Source: Oasisia sp. SBJ-2009 (Eukaryota; Annelida; Polychaeta; Sabellida; Siboglinidae). From it: DNA of 64,000 bases. The notes below the pieces were generated by a model, which saw only the letters and a list, made by a program, of their open reading frames with translations, ran no database searches and had not been told where the DNA came from. A program made the translations under genes and the position numbers. How positions within the stretch are numbered: position 1 is the first letter of the stretch; the number at the start of each line of letters is the position of its first letter. Below, piece by piece: positions 1-11,223 of the stretch. The DNA lies in the NCBI GenBank assembly GCA_964017155.1, contig OZ024861.1, positions 16,338,783-16,402,782 on the forward strand. The letters run 5' to 3'.

Positions 1-321
1 TTTATCAAGTTATTTTTTTTTTATAACATGTTGAGGTAGATGATAATGTTGGCCGATCACTGGGAGAATCAAATCAACGATAGCATGACATCGATACATA
101 TATCACAGCTAGTGCGAGTGGACAATAGTTTTGATGTTGCAGTTCTCACAATCGAAACGTTTTACTCAGACGATTGATCGAGCTATTGTTCACGCTATAT
201 GATGTATTTCAAGATACGCAATGTCAAAATATGATGCAAAATAATGCACATGAAACGAAACTTGTGTAAGAGGCCGGGATCGCACCGCGGAAAGTATATT
301 AAAACTGATATGCATAAGCAC

Positions 322-338
322 CATTCGCGCGGCGAATG
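322..338. other. Short perfect hairpin in A and C units
   Basis: cattcgc-gcg-gcgaatg forms a perfect 7-bp stem with a 3-base loop. In most B units one stem base changes (ggccaatg), breaking the last pairs. No function is apparent. Confidence 0.5.
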
Positions 339-378
339 CCACACACATTATCGCTTGTACACATACACCCACTCAATA

Positions 379-387
379 CAGGTGAGT
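379..387 (+). other. Donor-like CAG|GTGAGT, present only in A-type units
   Basis: A consensus 5' splice site occurs at 379-387 and at the matching place in units 1-7. All B and C units have cagttgagt or ccgttgagt, which removes the GT. Paired with the conserved ctcag acceptor of the preceding unit it would define an exon of about 510 nt repeated along the A block. No reading frame stays open through that exon. Confidence 0.25.
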
Positions 388-1784
388 AGATGATTCTTTG
401 ACCGTCATGACACCAAGCACAACGCATTTATCTCGACTGGAAACAGCATACTTAGGAATCAGCATGCCAAGGCAACCTACACAAGTGCCTCTTTCTTTGC
501 AATAGTGTAACTCAAGGGTACGCATTTGACATGTCTTCCTTCAAAGACAAGTGTAGATATCATTCGATGTTTTGAGACCCATATTTATTGCAGTCACACA
601 TATCTCGGCACGCAGATTTGTATCTAGGTAGTGACGGAGTTCGAATGCATATGCTGTTACATTGCCTTGGAAACAATAGCATATGCTACAGTGATCAGTG
701 CCAACAGGCCAGCTCTTTGGCCGTGTCATGAGCGCTGTGCCGACAAACAGGTAACGCCAACGGCTAGACATAACAGTGATGGCGAAGAGCCATACGAGAA
801 ACCAAGGGTTGTTCCAAACTACCCAGACAACTACGAAGTGATATACTAGACATGCGTGGGGTTCATCACTACTCGCGCGTCTCATTCTCAGACGGTCTGT
901 GTCGCTCACACGTCGGTCTCAAATAGGAAGACCTGAAACCAAAGAGCAGACATGTCGCCAGTTCAATATGAAAACGAAACCACAAAGCAACTAACAGGCA
1001 ATGGTCGCATCATATAATCATTGATGTTGAGCTAGCTACACACATTGTACGTCCTACAAAGCGTATTACACTACAGAGTAAATCTAGACTGTATGCGAAC
1101 GAACGTCTTTTATCGCATGGAATGGCATATAATGCTTCAGATACATCTATGCGCAGCCTGCATACAGCCCTCGTGGCGTCGCCGTTAAGACGTTTTAGAG
1201 TTCCAGATCGCAGAGAGTAGATTGCCAACACAGTGAAGGGAACTTCTGTCGTTGAGTGTAGTAGTTTGAAGCTCAGCAGTACGAATGTGAAATTAGATAC
1301 TGTCCAAACGTCTATTTGTCTAGGCATAGGTGGAAAGCTGCTTGAGACTTTGAGACAACTCATCGAAGAGTGGTATGCACCATATACAGTGTACTGTGAA
1401 TGAGAACACGAATATGAATATTCTGTTCCATTTCCGACAATAATTAGGCACTTGCGCAGAATGCAAGCCAACCTCAATTGCTCCTAGGTTTGAAACTTCA
1501 TTACAAGAGGCGCGGGTAGGGTAGTGCAGTGGTATTAATACGCGCGGACGCAGCAGGCCTGATATATTTGGTCTAAAAATCAATGGAGAGAGTCTGGCAT
1601 TGTTGAATCTAATCGGTGTGATACGCCACGCACATTGACTTGCATCGTGCATAAAAAGTACCCGAATGTCGCACAGGCCGTCGTACCATGATACAACTGT
1701 AGTCCTATGTGTGTACCTTATTGCGAAATAAGCTAGCGCAAGTAAAACATTGAAAGAACGAAGTAAACGTGGAAGAAAGCGCCT

Positions 1785-1793
1785 CCCCCCCCC
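1785..1793 (+). repeat. Length-variable poly-C tract of the monomer (unit 1 copy)
   Basis: Each unit has a C homopolymer at this place. Lengths counted from unit 1 to 22 are 9, 10, 12, 12, 10, 10, 10, 9, 9+5 (T between), 13, 7, 14, 9, 10, 9, 8, 9, 9, 10+7 (T between), 15, 9, 11; the two inverted copies have 7 and about 9. The length sets whether the upstream and downstream minus-strand ORFs share a frame. Homopolymer sequencing error can contribute. Confidence 0.85.
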
Positions 1794-1810
1794 AGTTTGC
1801 TTAGATCAAA

Positions 1811-2012
1811 AGCGTCGCCATCTTGAAATTTGACGTCGCCGGGAACGAAAATGGCACGTCTGCCGTAATGTCGTGACGTCACGGTATTGTTGTGGCGCGT
1901 CTTCCGGTTTGCCGCCATTACTTTGCCGCGCAGCCGAATGCTGGCGACACATGCCAGTTTCTTTAGTGTAATCTCGACCGCATCGCGGTGGGATTTGCGT
2001 CTTTGACGCCAG
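1811..2012. promoter_or_regulatory. CpG-dense promoter-like segment of the monomer (unit 1 copy)
   Basis: About 200 bp per unit are much richer in CpG than the rest; I count roughly 17 CpGs in about 120 bp. Visible motifs are gccatctt (1817-1824, YY1-type CCATNTT), aaaatggca/gcg (YY1-like), the perfect 12-bp palindrome cgtgacgtcacg (1872-1883, CRE), cttccggtt (1901-1909, ETS GGAA core on the minus strand) and gccgccatta (1911-1920). There is no TATA box at a fitting distance. This combination is typical of TATA-less, often bidirectional, CpG promoters. It recurs in every unit; the CRE is lost only in unit 21 and the terminal inverted copy among those I checked. Promoter activity is inference. 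Confidence 0.4.
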
Positions 2013-2036
2013 TGGGGTGAAGGAATGTGGACATAT

Positions 2037-2113
2037 GTAAGCATTGAGCCTGCTGTTTTCAATTTTGTTAGACACCGTGCACATTGTAACGCTGTTTTAT
2101 TTTTTTTTCTCAG
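2037..2113 (+). other. Candidate 77-nt mini-intron in each monomer (unit 1 copy)
   Basis: Just downstream of the CpG segment, GTAAGC at 2037 is followed 77 nt later by a long T-rich tract ending in ctcag (2109-2113). A branch-point-like TAAC lies at 2087-2090, about 23 nt before the AG. Both ends are present in all units I read. The base before the donor is T rather than G, which weakens it. Splicing would join an ATG at 2025 to a 29-codon reading frame ending at 2189-2191; this is too short to argue for a protein. Confidence 0.3.
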
Positions 2114-2783
2114 GTGTCTGCGCCCGGTGAAGATACAGCGACACGTGGCCGAATACTTCTGGCAGCATTACTGACCGACCAGGCCCGATGATGTGAAGAT
2201 TGGCGACGCGGAACAGTCATTCGACAGTGGGTGAAGCGTTGTTTTTATCAAGTTATTTTTTTTATATAACATGTTGAGGTAGATGATAATGTTGGCCGAT
2301 CACTGGGAGAATCAAATCAACGATAGCATGACATCGATACATATATCACAGCTAGTGCGAGTGGACATTAGTTTTGATGTTGCAGTTCTCACAATCGAAA
2401 CGTTTTACTCAGACGATTGATCGAGCTATTGTTCACGCTATATGATGTATTTCAAGATACGCAATGTCAAAATATGATGCAAAATAATGCACATGAAACG
2501 AAACTTGTGTAAGAGGCCGGGATCGCACCGCGGAAAGTATATTAAAACTGATATGCATAAGCACCATTCGCGCGGCGAATGCCACACACATTATCGCTTG
2601 TACACATACACCCACTCAATACAGGTGAGTAGATGATTCTTTGACCGTCATGACACCAAGCACAACGCATTTATCTCGACTGGAAACAGCATACTTAGGA
2701 ATCAGCATGCCAAGGCAACCTACACAAGTGCCTCTTTCTTTGCAATAGTGTAACTCAAGGGTACGCATTTGACATGTCTTCCT

Positions 2784-3152
2784 TCAAAGACAAGTGTAGA
2801 TATCATTCGATGTTTTGAGACCCATATTTATTGCAGTCACACATATCTCGGCACGCAGATTTGTATCTAGGTAGTGACGGAGTTCGAATGCATATGCTGT
2901 TACATTGCCTTGGAAACAATAGCATATGCTACAGTGATCAGTGCCAACAGGCCAGCTCTTTGGCCGTGTCATGAGCGCTGTGCCGACAAACAGGTAACGC
3001 CAACGGCTAGACATAACAGTGATGGCGAAGAGCCATACGAAAAACCAAGGGTTGTTCCAAACTACCCAGACAACTACGAAGTGATATACTAGACATGCGT
3101 GGGGTTCATCACTACTCGCGCGTCTCATTCTCAGACGGTCTGTGTCGCTCAC
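2784..3152 (-). CDS. Recurrent 122-codon ORF with a hydrophobic segment; likely non-coding
   Basis: A minus-strand ORF found in most A and C units. Residues ~22-48 are rich in Val, Trp, Phe and Leu and could span a membrane. On the opposite strand a 60-72 codon ORF is also open over the same bases, so open frames are common in this segment. In several B units it is cut to 62-76 codons by substitutions. No family is recognised. Confidence 0.08.
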   Translation of the reverse strand: MSDTDRLRMRRASSDEPHACLVYHFVVVWVVWNNPWFFVWLFAITVMSSRWRYLFVGTALMTRPKSWPVGTDHCSICYCFQGNVTAYAFELRHYLDTNLRAEICVTAINMGLKTSNDIYTCL

Positions 3153-3252
3153 ACGTCGGTCTCAAATAGGAAGACCTGAAACCAAAGAGCAGACATGTCG
3201 CCAGTTCAATATGAAAACGAAACCACAAAGCAACTAACAGGCAATGGTCGCA

Positions 3253-3720
3253 TCATATAATCATTGATGTTGAGCTAGCTACACACATTGTACGTCCTAC
3301 AAAGCGTATTACACTACAGAGTAAATCTAGACTGTATGCGAACGAACGTCTTTTATCGCATGGAATGGCATATAATGCTTCAGATACATCTATGCGCAGC
3401 CTGCATACAACCCTCGTGGCGTCGCCGTTAAGACGTTTTAGAGTTCCAGATCGCAGAGAGTAGATTGCCAACACAGTGAAGGGAACTTCTGTCGTTGAGT
3501 GTAGTAGTTTGAAGCTCAGCAGTACGAATGTGAAATTAGATACTGTCCAAACGTCTATTTGCCTAGGCATAGGTGGAAAGCTGCTTGAGACTTTGAGACA
3601 ACTCATCGAAGAGTGGTATGCACCATATACAGTGTACTGTGAATGAGAACACGAATATGAATATTCTGTTCCATTTCCGACAAGAATTAGGCACTTGCGC
3701 AGAATGCAAGCCAACCTCAA
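3253..3720 (-). CDS. Recurrent 155-codon ORF of the monomer; likely non-coding
   Basis: The ORF is open in about 18 of the 24 places it could occur. It starts MRLACILRK and ends SSTSMII, with Ser- and Cys-rich segments, no signal peptide I can defend and no known domain. Between units 1 and 8 I count about 14 nucleotide differences, about 11 of which change the amino acid; this is near neutral expectation. It is disrupted without rescue in units 13, 19, 20 and 22. A real but relaxed protein cannot be excluded. Confidence 0.1.
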   Translation of the reverse strand: MRLACILRKCLILVGNGTEYSYSCSHSQYTVYGAYHSSMSCLKVSSSFPPMPRQIDVWTVSNFTFVLLSFKLLHSTTEVPFTVLAIYSLRSGTLKRLNGDATRVVCRLRIDVSEALYAIPCDKRRSFAYSLDLLCSVIRFVGRTMCVASSTSMII

Positions 3721-4487
3721 TTGCTCCTAGGTTTGAAACTTCATTACAAGAGGCGCGGGTAGGGTAGTGCAGTGGTATTAATACGCGCGGACGCAGCAGG
3801 CCTGATATATTTGATCTAAAAATCAATGGAGAGAGTCCGGCATTGTTGAATCTAATCGGTGTGATACGCCACGCACATTGACTTGCATCGTGCATAAAAA
3901 GTACCCGAATGTCGCACAGGCCGTCGTACCATAATACAACTGTAGTCCTATGTGTGTACCTTATTGCGAAATAAGCTAGCGCAAGTAAAACATTGAAAGA
4001 ACGAAGTAAACGTGGAAGAAAGCGCTTCCCCCCCCCCAGTTTGCTTAGATCAAAGGCGTCGCCATCTTGAAATTTGACGTCGCCGGGAACGAAAATGGCA
4101 CGTCTGCCGTAATGTCGTGACGTCACGGTATTGTTGTGGCGCGTCTTCCGGTTTGCCGCCATTACTTTGCCGCGCAGCCGAATGCTGGCGACAGATGCCA
4201 GTTTCTTTAGTGTAATCTCGACCGCATCGCGGTGGGATTTGCGTCTTTGACGCCAGTGGGGTGAAGGAATGTGGACATATGTAAGCATTGAGCCTGCTGT
4301 TTTCAATTTTGTTAGACACCGTGCACATTGTAACGCTGTTTTATTGTTTTTTCTCAGGTGTCTGCGCCCGGTGAAGATACAGCGACACGTGGCCGAATAC
4401 TTCTGGCAGCATTACTGACCGACCAGGCCCGATGATGTGAAGATTGGCGACGCGGAACAGTCATTCGACAGTGGGTGAAGCGTTGTT

Positions 4488-6733
4488 TTTATCAAGTTAT
4501 TTTTTTTATATAACATGTTGAGGTAGATGATAATGTTGGCCGATCACTGGGAGAATCAAATCAACGATAGCATGACATCGATACATATATCACAGCTAGT
4601 GCGAGTGGACAATAGTTTTGATGTTGCAGTTCTCACAATCGAAACGTTTTACTCAGACGATTGATCGAGCTATTGTTCACGCTATATGATGTATTTCAAG
4701 ATACGCAATGTCAAAATATGATGCAAAATAATGCACATGAAACGAAACTTGTGTAAGAGGCCGGGATCGCACCGCGGAAAGTATATTAAAACTGATATGC
4801 ATAAGCACCATTCGCGCGGCGAATGCCACACACATTATCGCTTGTACACATACACCCACTCAATACAGGTGAGTAGATGATTCTTTGACCGTCATGACAC
4901 CATGCACAACGCATTTATCTCGACTGGAAACAGCATACTTAGGAATCAGCATGCCAAGGCAACCTACACAAGTGCCTCTTTCTTTGCAATAGTGTAACTC
5001 AAGGGTACGCATTTGACATGTCTTCCTTCAAAGACAAGTGTAGATATCATTCGATGTTTTGAGACCCATATTTATTGCAGTCACACATATCTCGGCACGC
5101 AGATTTGTATCTAGGTAGTGACGGAGTTCGAATGCATATGCTGTTACATTGCCTTGGAAACAATAGCATATGCTACAGTGATCAGTGCCAACAGGCCAGC
5201 TCTTTGGCCGTGTCATGAGCGCTGTGCCGACAAACAGGTAACGCCAACGGCTAGACATAACAGTGATGGCGAAGAGCCATACGAGAAACCAAGGGTTGTT
5301 CCAAACTACCCAGACAACTACGAAGTGATATACTAGACATGCGTGGGGTTCATCACTACTCGCGCGTCTCATTCTCAGACGGTCTGTGTCGCTCACACGT
5401 CGGTCTCAAATAGGAAGACCTGAAACCAAAGAGCAGACATGTCGCCAGTTCAATATGAAAACGAAACCACAAAGCAACTAACAGGCAATGGTCGCATCAT
5501 ATAATCATTGATGTTGAGCTAGCTACACACATTGTACGTCCTACAAAGCGTATTACACTACAGAGTAAATCTAGACTGTATGCGATCGAACGTCTTTTAT
5601 CGCATGGAATGGCATATAATGCTTCAGATACATCTATGCGCAGCCTGCATACAGCCCTCGTGGCGTCGCCGTTAAGACGTTTTAGAGTTCCAGATCGCAG
5701 AGAGTAGATTGCCAACACAGTGAAGGGAACTTCTGTCGTTGAGTGTAGTAGTTTGAAGCTCAGCAGTACGAATGTGAAATTAGATACTGTCCAAACGTCT
5801 ATTTGCCTAGGCATAGGTGGAAAGCTGCTTGAGACTTTGAGACAACTCATCGAAGAGTGGTATGCACCATATACAGTGTACTGTGAATGAGAACACGAAT
5901 ATGAATATTCTGTTCCATTTCCGACAATAATTAGGCACTTGCGCAGAATGCAAGCCAACCTCAATTGCTCCTAGGTTTGAAACTTCATTACAAGAGGCGC
6001 GGGTAGGGTAGTGCAGTGGTATTAATACGCGCGGACGCAGCAGGCCTGATATATTTGATCTAAAAATCAATGGAGAGAGTCTGGCATTGTTGAATCTAAT
6101 CGGTGTGATACGCCACGCACATTGACTTGCATCGTGCATAAAAAGTACCCGAATGTCGCACAGGCCGTCGTACCATGATACAACTGTAGTCCTATGTGTG
6201 TACCTTATTGCGAAATAAGCTAGCGCAAGTAAAACATTGAAAGAACGAAGTAAACGTGGAAGAAAGCGCCTCCCCCCCCCCCCAGTTTGCTTAGATCAAA
6301 AGCGTCGCCATCTTGAAATTTGACGTCGCCGGGAACGAAAATGGCACGTCTGCCGTAATGTCGTGACGTCACGGTATTGTTGTGGCGCGTCTTCCGGTTT
6401 GCCGCCATTACTTTGCCGCGCAGCCGAATGCTGGCGACACATGCCAGTTTCTTTAGTGTAATCTCGACCGCATCGCGGTGGGATTTGCGTCTTTGACGCC
6501 AGTGGGGTGAAGGAATGTGGACATATGTAAGCATTGAGCCTGCTGTTTTCAATTTTGTTAGACACCGTGCACATTGTAACGCTGTTTTATTGTTTTTTCT
6601 CAGGTGTCTGCGCCCGGTGAAGATACAGCGACACGTGGCCGAATACTTCTGGCAGCATTACTGACCGACCAGGCCCGATGATGTGAAGATTGGCGACGCG
6701 GAACAGTCATTCGACAGTGGGTGAAGCGTTGTT
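4488..6733 (+). repeat. Monomer unit 3 (subtype A)
   Basis: A-type, the partner of unit 1 in a dimeric pattern (same gacaatag, gagaaacc and aataattag markers). C12 run; the long minus-strand ORF is out of frame across it. Confidence 0.95.
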
Positions 6734-8979
6734 TTTATCAAGTTATTTTTTTTATATAACATGTTGAGGTAGATGATAATGTTGGCCGATCACTGGGAGA
6801 ATCAAATCAACGATAGCATGACATCGATACATATATCACAGCTAGTGCGAGTGGACATTAGTTTTGATGTTGCAGTTCTCACAATCGAAACGTTTTACTC
6901 AGACGATTGATCGAGCTATTGTTCACGCTATATGATGTATTTCAAGATACGCAATGTCAAAATATGATGCAAAATAATGCACATGAAACGAAACTTGTGT
7001 AAGAGGCCGGGATCGCACCGCGGAAAGTATATTAAAACTGATATGCATAAGCACCATTCGCGCGGCGAATGCCACACACATTATCGCTTGTACACATACA
7101 CCCACTCAATACAGGTGAGTAGATGATTCTTTGACCGTCATGACACCAAGCACAACGCATTTATCTCGACTGGAAACAGCATACTTAGGAATCAGCATGC
7201 CAAGGCAACCTACACAAGTGCCTCTTTCTTTGCAATAGTGTAACTCAAGGGTACGCATTTGACATGTCTTCCTTCAAAGACAAGTGTAGATATCATTCGA
7301 TGTTTTGAGACCCATATTTATTGCAGTCACACATATCTCGGCACGCAGATTTGTATCTAGGTAGTGACGGAGTTCGAATGCATATGCTGTTACATTGCCT
7401 TGGAAACAATAGCATATGCTACAGTGATCAGTGCCAACAGGCCAGCTCTTTGGCCGTGTCATGAGCGCTGTGCCGACAAACAGGTAACGCCAACGGCTAG
7501 ACATAACAGTGATGGCGAAGAGCCATACGAAAAACCAAGGGTTGTTCCAAACTACCCAGACAACTACGAAGTGATATACTAGACATGCGTGGGGTTCATC
7601 ACTACTCGCGCGTCTCATTCTCAGACGGTCTGTGTCGCTCACACGTCGGTCTCAAATAGGAAGACCTGAAACCAAAGAGCAGACATGTCGCCAGTTCAAT
7701 ATGAAAACGAAACCACAAAGCAACTAACAGGCAATGGTCGCATCATATAATCATTGATGTTGAGCTAGCTACACACATTGTACGTCCTACAAAGCGTATT
7801 ACACTACAGAGTAAATCTAGACTGTATGCGAACGAACGTCTTTTATCGCATGGAATGGCATATAATGCTTCAGATACATCTATGCGCAGCCTGCATACAA
7901 CCCTCGTGGCGTCGCCGTTAAGACGTTTTAGAGTTCCAGATCGCAGAGAGTAGATTGCCAACACAGTGAAGGGAACTTCTGTCGTTGAGTGTAGTAGTTT
8001 GAAGCTCAGCAGTACGAATGTGAAATTAGATACTGTCCAAACGTCTATTTGCCTAGGCATAGGTGGAAAGCTGCTTGAGACTTTGAGACAACTCATCGAA
8101 GAGTGGTATGCACCATATACAGTGTACTGTGAATGAGAACACGAATATGAATATTCTGTTCCATTTCCGACAAGAATTAGGCACTTGCGCAGAATGCAAG
8201 CCAACCTCAATTGCTCCTAGGTTTGGAACTTCATTACAAGAGGCGCGGGTAGGGTAGTGCAGTGGTATTAATACGCGCGGACGCAGCAGGCCTGATATAT
8301 TTGATCTAAAAATCAATGGAGAGAGTCCGGCATTGTTGAATCTAATCGGTGTGATACGCCACGCACATTGACTTGCATCGTGCATAAAAAGTACCCGAAT
8401 GTCGCACAGGCCGTCGTACCATAATACAACTGTAGTCCTATGTGTGTACCTTATTGCGAAATAAGCTAGCGCAAGTAAAACATTGAAAGAACGAAGTAAA
8501 CGTGGAAGAAAGCGCCTCCCCCCCCCCCCAGTTTGCTTAGATCAAAGGCGTCGCCATCTTGAAATTTGACGTCGCCGGGAACGAAAATGGCACGTCTGCC
8601 GTAATGTCGTGACGTCACGGTATTGTTGTGGCGCGTCTTCCGGTTTGCCGCCATTACTTTGCCGCGCAGCCGAATGCTGGCGACACATGCCAGTTTCTTT
8701 AGTGTAATCTCGACCGCATCGCGGTGGGATTTGCGTCTTTGACGCCAGTGGGGTGAAGGAATGTGGACATATGTAAGCATTGAGCCTGCTGTTTTCAATT
8801 TTGTTAGACACCGTGCACATTGTAACGCTGTTTTATTGTTTGTTCTCAGGTGTCTGCGCCCGGTGAAGATACAGCGACACGTGGCCGAATACTTCTGGCA
8901 GCATTACTGACCGACCAGGCCCGATGATGTGAAGATTGGCGACGCGGAACAGTCATTCGACAGTGGGTGAAGCGTTGTT
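6734..8979 (+). repeat. Monomer unit 4 (subtype A)
   Basis: A-type, the partner of unit 2 in the dimeric pattern (gacattag, catacaaccctc, aagaattag). C12 run. Confidence 0.95.
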
Positions 8980-11223
8980 TTTATCAAGTTATTTTTTTTA
9001 TATAACATGTTGAGGTAGATGATAATGTTGGCCGATCACTGGGAGAATCAAATCAACGATAGCATGACATCGATACATATATCACAGCTAGTGCGAGTGG
9101 ACATTAGTTTTGATGTTGCAGTTCTCACAATCGAAACGTTTTACTCAGACGATTGATCGAGCTATTGTTCACGCTATATGATGTATTTCAAGATACGCAA
9201 TGTCAAAATATGATGCAAAATAATGCACATGAAACGAAACTTGTGTAAGAGGCCGGGATCGCACCGCGGAAAGTATATTAAAACTGATATGCATAAGCAC
9301 CATTCGCGCGGCGAATGCCACACACATTATCGCTTGTACACATACACCCACTCAATACAGGTGAGTAGATGATTCTTTGACCGTCATGACACCAAGCACA
9401 ACGCATTTATCTCGACTGGAAACAGCATACTTAGGAATCAGCATGCCAAGGCAACCTACACAAGTGCCTCTTTCTTTGCAATAGTGTAACTCAAGGGTAC
9501 GCATTTGACATGTCTTCCTTCAAAGACAAGTGTAGATATCATTCGATGTTTTGAGACCCATATTTATTGCAGTCACACATATCTCGGCACGCAGATTTGT
9601 ATCTAGGTAGTGACGGAGTTCGAATGCATATGCTGTTACATTGCCTTGGAAACAATAGCATATGCTACAGTGATCAGTGCCAACAGGCCAGCTCTTTGGC
9701 CGTGTCATGAGCGCTGTGCCGACAAACAGGTAACGCCAACGGCTAGACATAACAGTGATGGCGAAGAGCCATACGAAAAACCAAGGGTTGTTCCAAACTA
9801 CCCAGACAACTACGAAGTGATATACTAGACATGCGTGGGGTTCATCACTACTCGCGCGTCTCATTCTCAGACTGTCTGTGTCGCTCACACGTCGGTCTCA
9901 AATAGGAAGACCTGAAACCAAAGAGCAGACATGTCGCCAGTTCAATATGAAAACGAAACCACAAAGCAACTAACAGGCAATGGTCGCATCATATAATCAT
10001 TGATGTTGAGCTAGCTACACACATTGTACGTCCTACAAAGCGTATTACACTACAGAGTAAATCTAGACTGTATGCGAACGAACGTCTTTTATCGCATGGA
10101 ATGGCATATAATGCTTCAGATACATCTATGCGCAGCCTGCATACAGCCCTCGTGGCGTCGCCGTTAAGACGTTTTAGAGTTCCAGATCGCAGAGAGTAGA
10201 TTGCCAACACAGTGAAGGGAACTTCTGTCGTTGAGTGTAGTAGTTTGAAGCTCAGCAGTACGAATGTGAAATTAGATACTGTCCAAACGTCTATTTGCCT
10301 AGGCATAAGTGAAAAGCTGCTTGAGACTTTGAGACAACTCATCGAAGAGTGGTATGCACCATATACAGTGTACTGTGAATGAGAACACGAATATGAATAT
10401 TCTGTTCCATTTCCGACAAGAATTAGGCACTTGCGCAGAATGCAAGCCAACCTCAATTGCTCCTAGGTTTGAAACTTCATTACAAGAGGCGCGGGTAGGG
10501 TAGTGCAGTGGTATTAATACGCGCGGACGCAGCAGGCCTGATATATTTGATCTAAAAATCAATGGAGAGAGTCCGGCATTGTTGAATCTAATCGGTGTGA
10601 TACGCCACGCACATTGACTTGCATCGTGCATAAAAAGTACCCGAATGTCGCACAGGCCGTCGTACCATAATACAACTGTAGTCCTATGTGTGTACCTTAT
10701 TGCGAAATAAGCTAGCGCAAGTAAAACATTGAAAGAACGAAGTAAACGTGGAAGAAAGCGCCTCCCCCCCCCCAGTTTGCTTAGATGAAAGGCGTCGCCA
10801 TCTTGAAATTTGACGTCGCCGGGAACGAAAATGGCACGTCTGCCGTAATGTCGTGACGTCACGGTATTGTTGTGGCGCGTCTTCCGGTTTGCCGCCATTA
10901 CTTTGCCGCGCAGCCGAATGCTGGCGACAGATGCCAGTTTCTTTAGTGTAATCTCGACCGCATCGCGGTGGGATTTGCGTCTTTGACGCCAGTGGGGTGA
11001 AGGAATGTGGACATATGTAAGCATTGAGCCTGCTGTTTTCAATTTTGTTAGACACCGTGCACATTGTAACGCTGTTTTATTGTTTTTTCTCAGGTGTCTG
11101 CGCCCGGTGAAGATACAGCGACACGTGGCCGAATACTTCTGGCAGCATTACTGACCGACCAGGCCCGATGATGTGAAGATTGGCGACGCGGAACAGTCAT
11201 TCGACAGTGGGTGAAGCGTTGTT
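8980..11223 (+). repeat. Monomer unit 5 (subtype A)
   Basis: A-type, mixed with respect to the dimer markers: gacattag and the gaaaaacc base as in units 2 and 4, but cagccctc as in units 1 and 3. C10 run; the 247-codon minus-strand ORF (10299-11042) is open through it. Confidence 0.95.

Larger units (their letters stand above)
1..2243 (+). repeat. Monomer unit 1 (subtype A)
   Basis: A-type unit used here as reference. It carries the donor-like CAG|GTGAGT at 379-387, a C9 run at 1785-1793 and the 12-bp CRE palindrome at 1872-1883. Marker bases gacaatag near 120 and aataattag near 1440 are shared with unit 3 but not with units 2 and 4. Confidence 0.95.
2244..4487 (+). repeat. Monomer unit 2 (subtype A)
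   Basis: A-type. Markers gacattag, gaaaaaccaagg and catacaaccctc match unit 4. The C10 run places two minus-strand ORFs in one frame, giving a 247-codon ORF at 3563-4306. Confidence 0.95.

Noticed and set aside
30..52. let-7-like seed tgaggtag in each monomer (gttgaggtagatgataatg)
   Set aside because: Only the 8-base seed matches; the flanking sequence does not form a pre-miRNA hairpin with a complementary arm.
631..849. 72-codon + strand ORF recurrent in monomers
   Set aside because: It overlaps another open frame on the minus strand; about 6 of 9 differences in the shared 60 codons between units 1 and 8 change the protein, close to neutral.
2183..2200. Hammerhead ribozyme core (gatgatgtgaag) as known in some invertebrate satellites
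   Set aside because: CTGATGA and GAAA core boxes with suitable stems are not present.
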